From Stentor roeselii (lineage: Eukaryota; Ciliophora; Heterotrichea; Heterotrichida; Stentoridae): 64,000 bases of DNA. The position numbers and the translations under genes were made by a program. Within the stretch, counting starts at the first letter, position 1, and every line of letters starts with the position of its first letter. The notes beneath the pieces are model-generated. The model had not been told where the DNA came from and made no database searches. It saw only the letters and a program-made list of their open reading frames with translations. Shown here in pieces: positions 1 through 8,854 of this stretch. Location of the stretch: the NCBI GenBank assembly GCA_006503475.1, contig RSEH01000020.1, positions 62,001 through 126,000 of the forward strand. The letters are read 5' to 3'.

Positions 1-379
1 AAGACTTCGCAACGTGAATCGACACAACATCAAGTACAATCCAAAGCTGATGAAGATTTACGTTGAAAAGTCGATAGAACACAGTGAAATTATGCTTCAT
101 CGGTATTTCGCTGAATACGAAGAACTGAATTCAAATTTGACAGCTGTTTCTTCAGGCTTGAAAGAAACTGAGACTCTTCCTCTGTACTTGAAGAAGGAGA
201 TTTATGGAAGTGCCTCGAAGTACAGATCACCTGAAGCGAATGAGTATCTTTTAAAGTACTATCAGCAGCTTATTAAGATTCTACCGCCTGCCATGGCTGA
301 AAATCTAGAATGTGCCGGGAATATGTACGAAGTTATGATTTATGATCCTAAAGAAGGTGAAGCACGAGAAATAAATTAG
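1..379 (+). CDS. 3' end of a hypothetical protein gene (5' end outside window)
   Basis: The frame is open from the first bases and ends at TAG 377-379. No ATG lies near the left edge (the first plausible start, at 14, is GTG), so the gene most likely begins upstream of the window. About 125 residues are visible. They are helical and charged, with no signal peptide or membrane segment and no family I recognise. The next gene on the same strand starts only 7 nt downstream. No 14-16 nt intron joins the two frames, so I treat them as separate tandem genes, though one gene with a frame error cannot be excluded. Confidence 0.55.
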   Translation, partial: RLRNVNRHNIKYNPKLMKIYVEKSIEHSEIMLHRYFAEYEELNSNLTAVSSGLKETETLPLYLKKEIYGSASKYRSPEANEYLLKYYQQLIKILPPAMAENLECAGNMYEVMIYDPKEGEAREIN

Positions 380-386
380 ATAGGTA

Positions 387-713
387 ATGGAATTTGAAGA
401 AGAAGAAGTGAAACCTGGAATTTATTTAACTCGATATGGCAGGAAAAATCAAAAGAAGACTTTAGTTGTCACTCCTGAAGAGTATCGAATTGAATTAATG
501 CAGAAAGGATTGATACACCCTGAGTTTCTGAGAAGTGAAAGAAATCGGTTTGAGAACTCGGTCAGGGTGTTAAGGGAAACTAATGATGAGTTGAGGAATG
601 AGATTGAGTTTCAAGAAGTTGTTGATGAGAACGAACTGGTTATTCTTAGACATTCTGGTTATCTTCAAGTTTTGAATGACTTGTTAGGAGAATCTGAGAG
701 TATTTATCTTTAA
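387..713 (+). CDS. small hypothetical coiled-coil protein (108 aa)
   Basis: ATG 387 to TAA 711-713. A stop lies just upstream in this frame (381-383), so translation must start here or the segment must be a spliced exon. The acidic N-terminus (EFEEEEVKP) is followed by a predicted helix around residues 45-75 rich in Glu, Arg and Leu. I recognise no domain. It converges on the next gene, with 19 nt between the stop codons. It could instead be the C-terminus of the preceding gene if one base were miscalled. Confidence 0.5.
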   Translation: MEFEEEEVKPGIYLTRYGRKNQKKTLVVTPEEYRIELMQKGLIHPEFLRSERNRFENSVRVLRETNDELRNEIEFQEVVDENELVILRHSGYLQVLNDLLGESESIYL

Positions 714-732
714 CACTTACTTAGGATTAGAC

Positions 733-2301
733 TTAAAACACATCTGTGAACTCAGTTTGGTTCTTTAAGTTCAATTTGAAAGCAGAAAAAGCATGTTTCT
801 TTGACTCTTTGTCTCTAAGCAGCCGGTTCATTATATACTGAACACGTGAAACAGTCACAAGTCTCTTAGTTGCAGCTTGAATCCATTTGCTAAGATAAAC
901 TTTCGGCAAGTTCTTCTTAACCTCAAAAATTTCTTTCAACTCATAAAAAACAAGATTCAACTTCTCCAGTTTTCCATTCGGCAGCTTAAACAATGACAAG
1001 TCAAGAGTAACTTCAGCAGAAAAATTTAAATCAATTTTTTTCGTTCTTTTCCAAACATTCCAAAAATTTCTAAATTTTCGAATTAAAATATGAGTCAAGT
1101 TCCTGATCAAAATTTTATTTCCACGAGACCCTTCATGATACTCAAGTAAAATCAAAGGTTTAAAAGCGACTCCAAAGTTTTTTTTTTCCTGTAAAAGAGT
1201 AGTCTCGAGATACTCGTATTCAAAAATCTCTGCTTTCCACTTTTTCAGTGATTTTATCAGGACTCTCGACTGAACATGAATCAAGTTCCTGAAATGCGGC
1301 ATCATGCTTGCCAGGCGAAGGGCACAGTCGTATTCTTCCTGCTGCTTCAAAGCGAACTTCGAGATTTTGTTGAAGCAATGGGCGATTGGACGATATACTA
1401 ATGATAATATCGGCATTAACTTGGTTTTTAACTTCCTTCTGAAATGGTGCTTTAAATATGACTTGCTGCTTGGTCTGTGCATTGTATCTGGAGAAATGCT
1501 TAACAAGGAATGGATCTTTATTGGGATCTGAGACTTCCAATGGTCAAAAGAATGCTTCGTTGTTTGGAAGTGTCGAAGGTTTGAAGTGTGGAAGATCTGT
1601 CTGAGAAGATGGAAGTCTTCTTTTAAACTTGATATTTTACCGTATTTGGATTCTTCGAATATGACCAACCATGTCCAGAATGCTCTTTGTTCTAAGTTGA
1701 CTTTTCCTTTTTTTATCATTTCTCGGATGGACCTTAGGATTAGTTTCTTTTTTTGTAGATGAGTCACGAAAACTTTATGTCGAAGACATGGAGATTTAAA
1801 CTTCAATAATCGATTAAATGAAATTTTAAATGTCACGAAGACTCTTGAGGCTAAAACCCTGCAAAATGAAGCGATTGGACGAGTAATTTTCAGCAGAGAT
1901 GTAGTTTTGATCACTTGTGTTTGAGTCAGTCCAAGAATCGAGATTTTCTTAAAGATTGTCTTGAGTTTTGATTGGATCACTGAGGACAAAATAAAGAGCA
2001 GCTTAAAGGAACCTTTCGCGAAGTTAAAGTAGTTTATTTCGATTGTTTCAGACAGATCTAAGTCACTTGGAGGATGTGGAAGGGCCCCTAAAAGCAGGGA
2101 TTTCGCGAATTTGATGTACTCCTTAAGATGATGTCTCGGGTAAAGCTCTAAAGATTCTTTAGAGTTGAGAAGTAAGATTGCTTGGCTTAGATCCTCGTCT
2201 GATGCGTTTAAGAACCAGTCGTTTAAAGAGGTTCGGTTTTCAGTTTGAATTGAATTCAAGAGAATTTTCAATCCATCTAAAGATTTTAATATTATCCTCA
2301 T
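733..2301 (-). CDS. hypothetical basic helical protein (522 aa)
   Basis: A single open frame runs from ATG 2299-2301 to TAA 733-735, with CTTATATAA directly before the start codon. The protein is rich in Lys, Arg, Leu and Phe and has recurring Trp- or Phe-centred short helices (AFWTWLVIFEES, FDHWKSQI, LKKWKAEI, FWNVWKRTKK, LSKWIQAATKRL, HAFSAFKLN). Such spacing resembles centrin-binding Sfi1-type repeats, which are common in ciliate cortex proteins. I do not see a strict repeat consensus, so this is only a suggestion. There is no signal peptide or clear membrane segment. Confidence 0.7.
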   Translation of the reverse strand: MRIILKSLDGLKILLNSIQTENRTSLNDWFLNASDEDLSQAILLLNSKESLELYPRHHLKEYIKFAKSLLLGALPHPPSDLDLSETIEINYFNFAKGSFKLLFILSSVIQSKLKTIFKKISILGLTQTQVIKTTSLLKITRPIASFCRVLASRVFVTFKISFNRLLKFKSPCLRHKVFVTHLQKKKLILRSIREMIKKGKVNLEQRAFWTWLVIFEESKYGKISSLKEDFHLLRQIFHTSNLRHFQTTKHSFDHWKSQIPIKIHSLLSISPDTMHRPSSKSYLKHHFRRKLKTKLMPILSLVYRPIAHCFNKISKFALKQQEEYDCALRLASMMPHFRNLIHVQSRVLIKSLKKWKAEIFEYEYLETTLLQEKKNFGVAFKPLILLEYHEGSRGNKILIRNLTHILIRKFRNFWNVWKRTKKIDLNFSAEVTLDLSLFKLPNGKLEKLNLVFYELKEIFEVKKNLPKVYLSKWIQAATKRLVTVSRVQYIMNRLLRDKESKKHAFSAFKLNLKNQTEFTDVF

Positions 2302-2339
2302 TTATATAAGTTTAAATTCTTGGGTTTATTATTTAAAGT

Positions 2340-2785
2340 ATGGAAAACAGATCGTTAAAAGATTACTGTTTGAACTTACCCAGCTCCCTTTATTGATAAA
2401 CTTCTCAAACTTTTTGCTTCTTAGAGACAACAAGTCAGACAAAGCGACTTGAGAATCAATTTCATCCCAAATAAGCGATTTATTATCAAGACTAGAAATA
2501 GTCAACGAAGACCGTCATCGTCTGAAAGCCTAAAACGAGAGGCTGAGGGCAGAAAACAAGTTGAATCACTTGAAACTCATCACTTTCAAATCAAGAAAAC
2601 GAAAAAATCCATTCCATGAAGAAGAACTGAACCGACTACGAAAAGAATGCAAAGAAAAGGAAAACCTCCTGAATGCATTGAGGTCTCTACTGAGAAAAAA
2701 GCGACTTTATAATGAAAACCTCAAAATTAAAGATAAAAAACACTTCATAAGCATCAAAGTCGTTTACCAGGCACTCAGGTGTTGA
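2340..2785 (+). pseudogene. possible broken coiled-coil / bZIP-like gene
   Basis: From about 2453 to 2785 one frame reads as a strong heptad coiled coil (RLEIVNEDRHRLKA, then NERLRAENKL, then a basic stretch KSRKRKN and ELNRLRKECKEKENLL). It is interrupted by TAA at 2531-2533, and TGA at 2450-2452 lies just before it. No 14-16 nt GT-AG intron removes these stops. A possible start is ATG 2340, but it sits in another frame. The stretch looks like a host gene that has lost its frame, or one spliced in a way I cannot resolve. The function is unknown. Confidence 0.3.
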
Positions 2786-2826
2786 TGAAGACAAACAGGT
2801 CGATATCGCCCTACAGTTAATATTAA

Positions 2827-3081
2827 TTATTTTCTAATTTCTGACCGTGCTTCTTCCAAACTTGAGTACTTTTTCGACAAATCCAAAGCATTTCTAGGCG
2901 ATAGTCCTTGCTTCAGCAGTCCGATATAGACATCTACGTTTTCTTCTGACTGTACTTTTAATGCCAGTTTAGGTTTTAAAGTGATTTCTGGGTACACGCT
3001 AGCAGATAAACTTGATAAATTTCTGCAAAATGAGTCAAAATCGCCCTGTTCGATTGCTAGTTCCAGGTCTTTGATCGACAT
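2827..3081 (-). CDS. small hypothetical protein (84 aa)
   Basis: ATG 3079-3081 to a stop at 2827. The short acidic helical protein (MSIKDLELAIEQGDFDSFC at the N-terminus) has no recognisable domain or targeting signal. Its start codon is head to head with the DUF229 gene, only 6 bp away, inside a perfect palindrome. That shared promoter-like arrangement is the main reason to regard it as real. Confidence 0.6.
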   Translation of the reverse strand: MSIKDLELAIEQGDFDSFCRNLSSLSASVYPEITLKPKLALKVQSEENVDVYIGLLKQGLSPRNALDLSKKYSSLEEARSEIRK

Positions 3082-3092
3082 TTATAAATGTC
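3077..3092. promoter_or_regulatory. 16-bp perfect palindrome holding two divergent start codons
   Basis: GACATTTATAAATGTC equals its own reverse complement. It contains the minus-strand ATG (3079-3081), a 6-bp TTATAA core, and the plus-strand ATG (3088-3090). There is no room for a separate promoter unless it lies inside one of the coding regions, so the TATAA core probably serves both genes. The promoter role is inferred. Confidence 0.55.
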
Positions 3093-5001
3093 TAAGACTA
3101 TCACTAAAGTTTCGATTTTGGCAATCATGTACGCAATCCTTGGACTGTTTTTCTACATTTTATTAACTTTTTGCTTTACAGAAGATAATTCCTTGAAAAT
3201 CGAAAAATTTTCTCAGATTTTTCAAGGAATAAGCACTTTGAAAAATCTTGACTTTAAAGAAGGTTTTTGCAGTTCTGAACTTAAATTCTCAAGAAAAGAA
3301 CTAAAAATTATAGAAAAATATAACTTTTCAGAAAAATGTGAGGTTAAAAGTCAGGATTTTATTGAAAGGAAAAATTTTAAGTTCAAGGTTCGATGTGAGC
3401 AAAAGGTTTTCCCTTCTTTTTATTTTGAAGAGGATAAAAACAGCTACTTTTCAAAACATTCTGGAAATTTGGAGATTATTTGGGACTCTTTGCAAGGGAA
3501 CAAAACTGGATCTGAGTTTGTTTTCATCAACTGCGGAAAAGACTCGGTTTATTCATTTGTTTCTCATAAGGCTAAGAAAAAAGCATCTGAAAGAGTCACG
3601 ATGATAAAACAATCATTTGGAAGACCCCAAAAATCACTAAATGTGGTTTTTATCTCACTTGACTCTTTTTCCCGTCATTTGTTTAACACCTCCTTTCCCA
3701 AAACGCACTCTTTATTAAATTCATTTAGTTCAGACTCGCCATTTAGCTTCTATGATTTCAAAAAAGCCTCAATTCCAGACATGTCACGCTCCAATATTTT
3801 CATGCAAACGTTTTTTGGGATTGAAGCAAGAGATCATCTTAAAGTAATCAATCAACTTTCAACGACGGAACAAAAACTTAAGGATTTTTTGTATCATACT
3901 CAAAAAAAGTCGATTTGGAGCAACTTTTTTTACAATGGTTTTTCGACTTTGGTCCTTAGCAATAATGAAAGATTTGAAAAATTGGCTGGAAATCAAATTT
4001 TAGCTGATTATTTTCTTCATGAGTTCTGGAAAATTGGAGAAACGATATACGAACATGACTCAAAAAACTCCAGTTGTTATGGCAACAGGACCTTGACTAG
4101 CTTCGCATTCGACTATTCATTAGACTTTTTCAAGAACTTCAAGGAAAACAAATTCTTACTCCTAGAACTTGCAAGAAACACATCAAAGCCTCATAATTAC
4201 CAAAATTTCGACCAAGAACTCCAATTTTTCCTTGAAAACCTTCTAAAAAGTTATGAAAAATTAGATAAAAATCTAGTTATTTTGATTGTTTCAAATAAAG
4301 GTGAAGATTTCCAGGAATTCGAATGGAACCCGAAAGGTTTTTACTTGAATTCCAATCCTGCAACTTTTCTAATCACATCAAAAAACTTTATCTCAGACTA
4401 CTCCGACGATGCAATTTTGAAACACAATACAAAAAACCTAGTCACAAAGCGAGATCTTTTCATTACTTTAAAGAACTTGGCTGGTTACCCGAATAGCAAC
4501 CAGGAGACTGAATTCATTAAACAAGGTCGATTTTTTGTTCAAGCTGGAAATATTTTTACTCGAAAACTGCAGCAAATGACTTGTGAGGCCTTGAAAACTC
4601 AAGACATTTGCCCTTGCAGTGGCTTTCAAAGTGTGGACCTGAAAAATGGAAGAGATAATTTTTTTCTTTATCAAATTCAGGAATTCGCGAAAGATTTAGT
4701 GAAAGATGCGAAAATGAAGGATTGTTTGGAAAATCAAAATTTTCAGATAAAATCTGCTAAAAAGTTTAACATGAGACAAAAAGAAACAGGAGAAATTATT
4801 ATTTATGATGTTGATTGCAGTGGAAATGATGAGGAAAAATGTAGAATTTTAGCAGGGGTAAAGATTGATAAAAAAGGAGATTTATCTATTTACTCTAAAG
4901 TTGTAAGTTTTGAAAGGATTGACTTTAGAATAGTGATAGTTTCAGTTGAAGGTGAAAAGGAGTGTTTAGAAGTTGAAGCTTTTCAGGCCGAACTTGAATA
5001 A
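3088..5001 (+). CDS. DUF229 family membrane protein, sulfatase/phosphatase-like fold (637 aa)
   Basis: ATG 3088 to TAA. A hydrophobic segment at residues about 8-31 looks like an N-terminal membrane anchor, so the rest should lie in the lumen or outside the cell. At about residue 187 the block NVVFISLDSFSRHLF, followed by PKTH and later KASIPDMSRSN, matches the DUF229 family, an alkaline-phosphatase-superfamily group related to sulfatases. A Cys-rich C-terminal part (CEALKTQDICPCSGF) also fits. The substrate is unknown for the family. The gene shares its start region with the small gene on the minus strand. Confidence 0.8.
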   Translation: MSKTITKVSILAIMYAILGLFFYILLTFCFTEDNSLKIEKFSQIFQGISTLKNLDFKEGFCSSELKFSRKELKIIEKYNFSEKCEVKSQDFIERKNFKFKVRCEQKVFPSFYFEEDKNSYFSKHSGNLEIIWDSLQGNKTGSEFVFINCGKDSVYSFVSHKAKKKASERVTMIKQSFGRPQKSLNVVFISLDSFSRHLFNTSFPKTHSLLNSFSSDSPFSFYDFKKASIPDMSRSNIFMQTFFGIEARDHLKVINQLSTTEQKLKDFLYHTQKKSIWSNFFYNGFSTLVLSNNERFEKLAGNQILADYFLHEFWKIGETIYEHDSKNSSCYGNRTLTSFAFDYSLDFFKNFKENKFLLLELARNTSKPHNYQNFDQELQFFLENLLKSYEKLDKNLVILIVSNKGEDFQEFEWNPKGFYLNSNPATFLITSKNFISDYSDDAILKHNTKNLVTKRDLFITLKNLAGYPNSNQETEFIKQGRFFVQAGNIFTRKLQQMTCEALKTQDICPCSGFQSVDLKNGRDNFFLYQIQEFAKDLVKDAKMKDCLENQNFQIKSAKKFNMRQKETGEIIIYDVDCSGNDEEKCRILAGVKIDKKGDLSIYSKVVSFERIDFRIVIVSVEGEKECLEVEAFQAELE

Positions 5002-5159
5002 ATTTCAAGAATTTTAGATTTTCTTCCTTTTAATTTGAATTTAAATATTTTTCAATATCCTTCCAAGATCCTTTAAAATCTTTCCTCATTCATCATTCAC
5101 CCAGTCCTCTAAATCCACATTCATCAAAACCTAAAAAATAATAATCCCTCAATTCTAAA

Positions 5160-6536
5160 ATGAACTTTAAAGATGTTCAAGAAAAGTTCTCAAAACTGCG
5201 ACTAGAAGAAGACGATCAAACCCTTTCCAAGCTTTCCTCACTGATATCCTCTCGTTGCATCACAATGGACATTTCAAACTTCTTCCTATTCAAAAAAAGT
5301 TCAAAATTCTTGATCAAATCTTTATCATCCTCCACAAAGCCAAGACTAAAGCATTTAATCCTTCAAAACTGCATGTTGACCAGTGAAACCCTATCAAGTC
5401 TATTAAAAGTCCTAACAAAAACAAAGACAAGTCTTCTTACTTTAGACTTATCCAATAACCGATTAAAACTTGACCCGAGCCACGCTCGGCTGATGTCAAA
5501 AATGTTTTCCCAGACAAACAAATGCAAAAATCTGATGATTCGAGGAAACAACTCAACTGATCCTCACTTCTACAGAGAACTTTACTTTCAAGAAGTAGTC
5601 TTCAAAGAACTCGATCTTTACGACTCAGGACTCACGGCTGAGTCACTTGTCACGATTTCAAAGATTTTAAGTTTAAATAAAAATATTTGCAAGTTAAACC
5701 TCGGTTACAATTCAGAAGCTTTTGCAAATTACGTCAATGTCAGTACTTTTGCATTGAGTGTCTCGGAAAACTCTTTTATTCAGCATCTTGTTCTTAGTGA
5801 AAATGAAAGTCTTGCACATCCTGAATCTTTAAGACAACTTTCAGAAGGACTTAAGAAGAATAGGTCGATTATTTCTTTGGATGTCGCGGGAGTGAATTTA
5901 CAAGACTCAGGACTGACTGTTTTGACTAACTCTTTGCTTCAGGATTGCACGATTTCTAGTTTGAACCTTTCGAATAACGATATTCAAGATGCAGGTTTAG
6001 AGTGTTTTTCCAGGAATTTTCCGAAAAATTTAAGTGTTTTGGACCTTTCTTATAACAATTTTTCTCATCCGAATTCAGTTTTGAACTTAGGACAACTGCT
6101 GAAAAATACGAAATCTCTGAGAAAACTGAATATTTCTCATTGCTTTGAACTTGAGGAGTTTAATGAAACGCTTGCTGATATTTTTTGTAGCTGTATCATG
6201 AAAAATGACTCACTTGCTAGTCTTAAGTGTGAAGGGTTTAAAGTTCCTTTGGATCCTGATGTCATTTGTAACAAGCTTAAAAATGCGATTGAGATTAGAA
6301 AACTTTCATTGACTTATAAGTTCTCAGCGCTTAATAGTAGTAAGGTTAGAAGTACTGAGGACTCTATTGTTTCGAATGAGTTTTCGGTTAGGATTATCAG
6401 CAAGGTGCCGAGTAGTGTTTGGAATTATAGGGACTCGGCTTCGCATACGGAAAAGAAGGAATATATTGACTCGCCTAATCAGGAGCCTATCATCACTACT
6501 TCTAAACAAATCACTTTTTTGTCTTCTTATGACTAA
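5160..6536 (+). CDS. leucine-rich repeat protein, ribonuclease-inhibitor type (458 aa)
   Basis: ATG 5160 to TAA. Between residues about 60 and 390 there are many LRR units of the RNI type (LLTLDLSNNRL, ISSLNLSNNDIQDAGL, LSVLDLSYNNF, LRKLNISHC), as in NLRC3-like and RanGAP-like proteins. The last 70 residues are Ser/Thr-rich and probably disordered. There is no NACHT domain, signal peptide or membrane segment, so it is probably a cytoplasmic scaffold. Two other LRR genes of this type lie in the window (10.2 and 32.8 kb), which suggests a dispersed family. The binding partner is unknown. Confidence 0.85.
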   Translation: MNFKDVQEKFSKLRLEEDDQTLSKLSSLISSRCITMDISNFFLFKKSSKFLIKSLSSSTKPRLKHLILQNCMLTSETLSSLLKVLTKTKTSLLTLDLSNNRLKLDPSHARLMSKMFSQTNKCKNLMIRGNNSTDPHFYRELYFQEVVFKELDLYDSGLTAESLVTISKILSLNKNICKLNLGYNSEAFANYVNVSTFALSVSENSFIQHLVLSENESLAHPESLRQLSEGLKKNRSIISLDVAGVNLQDSGLTVLTNSLLQDCTISSLNLSNNDIQDAGLECFSRNFPKNLSVLDLSYNNFSHPNSVLNLGQLLKNTKSLRKLNISHCFELEEFNETLADIFCSCIMKNDSLASLKCEGFKVPLDPDVICNKLKNAIEIRKLSLTYKFSALNSSKVRSTEDSIVSNEFSVRIISKVPSSVWNYRDSASHTEKKEYIDSPNQEPIITTSKQITFLSSYD

Positions 6537-6930
6537 TGTATATTTAATAGATATGGTTTGATACTAATCCGCACCTGAAACGTTTGATATTATTTTTGAT
6601 ATACAGATATTAACTAAATATCAAAGCAGGGGAACTTTGATAATTATTCATATAAGATGATTTTTAGATTATATGATTTAGATAAAAATTTTTCTTTGCT
6701 AATATTAAATTATTAAATTCATTTATTACCTAAATTCTTATCGAATAATCTAAGGGAATAATTGAACAATAAAATGAAAATCCTAAAAAGCTCAATAAAT
6801 TTGTCTAGAAAGTCATCAAAACAAAGAAAATTGTATAACTAATTCTTCACATTCAGTATTACAATTAATATATCTAATAAATAATATTCACCCTCTCGTA
6901 AATCAAAGTATTAATTCTATAAATTATTTT
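6537..6930. other. AT-rich intergenic region
   Basis: About 394 bp between the 3' end of the LRR gene and the 3' end of the importin-alpha-like gene. It is very AT-rich with short local inverted repeats (TTTGATATT/AATATCAAA near 6579-6625). No coding frame, tRNA or other RNA gene was recognised. Confidence 0.6.
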
Positions 6931-8229
6931 CTAAATGATGAACTTCACATGATTTTTCTCGCAATGGTTTTTGAACATTTGGAAATTCTTTGAATATTTT
7001 TCCAATAACTCTCCTGCATCTCTTGATTTAAAAGTTTCCAAGGTATTTACAATTGACTCAAGATATTTCTTCTTTTTAACTAGTAAGCCGCTGATGAACA
7101 AGTGATCAATATACTTAAGCTCCATCAATTTTGAAAAACTTTGATCATCAGAATAACTTAAAGCGCTACAAATATAAAACGAAATCTTTTCTGGCTTTTT
7201 CTTCAAATTAAGCATCAAACTTTCTTGAAAATTTGAAATAAAATTCATTTCAACTAGCTTCTGTATACCTGAAGGGCTATCTTTCAAGAAGTAAGCTAAG
7301 AAATTTATAAACAGGTCAAAAAATCTAGATTCATTTTTTGAAGTAAAAGTCTCTAAAACTTTTAAAACTTCTTCATCTTGAAAGTAATAGCATCCAGCTT
7401 TTGTCCTCTTACAAAATGTTTTGAAGAACTTAAAAACTTTCATTTTGTTTGACATAGTAGTTCTTCCAGAATATAAAACCAAAACTTTAAAGCTATCAGG
7501 TGTAAAATACTCAATATTCACATATTTTTTTGCCATTCTAGCAAGATTGATTACAATATAATCAATGATTCCATCATCTTGAACATCACATAAAATTCTT
7601 GAAATAACAAAATAGATCCTATCAAGACTTGACATATCAATATTAGCATGATCTCCAATAATATTCCCTAAGCACCACATAGATATTTCCAAATAATGAT
7701 TTTTTTTTTCTGATACACAAGCATTAACAAAGTTTAAAATATGAGTAAAAACCCTTGAATTAATTATAATTTTTCTAAGGTTTTCACTATCACAAGAAAT
7801 ATTTCCCACACACCAAAGGGCATTGTAAAGTAATTCGAAGTTTTCTGAGTGAAAATCAAACATACGATTGAAAAATTCGATGCAGTTCAATTCGACTAAA
7901 AATTCAGTTTGGGATGAATTCCCTGCTGCGATATTTATAAGGATCCAACAGACTTCAGTTAGAAAGTCTTCATTTCTGTCTTGACAGAGGACTAAGAGCT
8001 TTGGAATTATGTTTGAAATTACCAGGTCTTGGATAGGAGGATCTTTTTTTGACATGAGACTTCTTAGTGACTCGGCTCCGATAAGTTCAGAGTCAAGATC
8101 TTTAGAAGTCACTTTTAAGATAGCTTGTTTTACTTTAGGGTTTTTCACTGATTCAAGATTTATTGCTAGCTCTAGAATAACGCAATCGAGAGAGGTGAAT
8201 GCGGATGCATCTTCTTGGTTAAATTCCAT
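6931..8229 (-). CDS. divergent importin-alpha-like ARM repeat protein (432 aa)
   Basis: ATG 8227-8229 to a stop at 6931. Three consecutive armadillo repeats carry the Trp...Asn signature used by importin alpha to hold nuclear localisation signals: CWILINIAAGN (about residue 95), LWCVGNISCD (about 140) and MWCLGNIIGDH (about 183). Later repeats are degenerate. The N-terminus lacks the basic importin-beta-binding segment of true importin alpha, and the protein is shorter than the usual 500-550 aa. It may be a nuclear import adaptor that works without importin beta, or an ARM scaffold derived from one. Confidence 0.75.
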   Translation of the reverse strand: MEFNQEDASAFTSLDCVILELAINLESVKNPKVKQAILKVTSKDLDSELIGAESLRSLMSKKDPPIQDLVISNIIPKLLVLCQDRNEDFLTEVCWILINIAAGNSSQTEFLVELNCIEFFNRMFDFHSENFELLYNALWCVGNISCDSENLRKIIINSRVFTHILNFVNACVSEKKNHYLEISMWCLGNIIGDHANIDMSSLDRIYFVISRILCDVQDDGIIDYIVINLARMAKKYVNIEYFTPDSFKVLVLYSGRTTMSNKMKVFKFFKTFCKRTKAGCYYFQDEEVLKVLETFTSKNESRFFDLFINFLAYFLKDSPSGIQKLVEMNFISNFQESLMLNLKKKPEKISFYICSALSYSDDQSFSKLMELKYIDHLFISGLLVKKKKYLESIVNTLETFKSRDAGELLEKYSKNFQMFKNHCEKNHVKFII

Positions 8230-8551
8230 TTATCGGAAATCAATAGAACGATTAATATCAAGATGTAATAATGATTTATTCTTATGGGAATTTATGAACA
8301 TAGATTGAATTGTTTTAGGCATTTTAAGGAAGTTTTTGAGTTCTTATTAATTTTTTTTGGGTCAAGAGAATAAGTTTAATATTTCAAAGAATTCAAGAAT
8401 AAAAGAAATTCAAATAATTATTTGTAGGCTATTAAATAAAGTTCGATTTATTATTATTTAACTATCAGTTTGATACCCAATAACCTACAATTAATCATTC
8501 AATTTATCTATGAAGTCACATGATTGAGAAACTAGGCTATAATCTATTAAC
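8230..8551. other. AT-rich intergenic region
   Basis: About 322 bp between the start of the importin-alpha-like gene and the end of the CX9C gene. It should include the promoter of the former and the 3' flank of the latter. No gene, RNA or repeat was recognised. Confidence 0.55.
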
Positions 8552-8803
8552 CTATAAGAAATCCATATCGACCTGGTTGAATCCTTTCTGCTTATAAACA
8601 CAATTGTGCAGTAGTAGCATTTCGTTTTCACAGAATTTCAGCTCTTTCTGCTGGAAGCATCCTAAAAACGCCCTAACCTTATCAGGACAGAACTCTTTAG
8701 CCACTTTCGCGTCATGATCAATTCGTCTAGGTCTCGAGTAAAGATAATAGTAAGCAGGTAAAGCCAACAGTACAGGGATTGAGAGTGACTTTAGATCAAT
8801 CAT
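8552..8803 (-). CDS. twin CX9C (CHCH-type) probable mitochondrial protein (83 aa)
   Basis: ATG 8801-8803 to a stop at 8552. The second half has two CX9C pairs in a row: C-PDKVRAFLG-C, eight residues, then C-ENEMLLLHN-C. This helix-turn-helix disulfide pattern is typical of proteins imported into the mitochondrial intermembrane space by the Mia40 route, many of them cytochrome oxidase or complex I assembly factors. Residues about 8-24 form a hydrophobic stretch (IPVLLALPAYYYLY) that may anchor it in the inner membrane. The exact orthologue cannot be named. Confidence 0.7.
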   Translation of the reverse strand: MIDLKSLSIPVLLALPAYYYLYSRPRRIDHDAKVAKEFCPDKVRAFLGCFQQKELKFCENEMLLLHNCVYKQKGFNQVDMDFL

Positions 8804-8854
8804 TTTTATTATCCAGCCAAAAATTCATAATGAAAATAAAGCCTTCAACTATAA

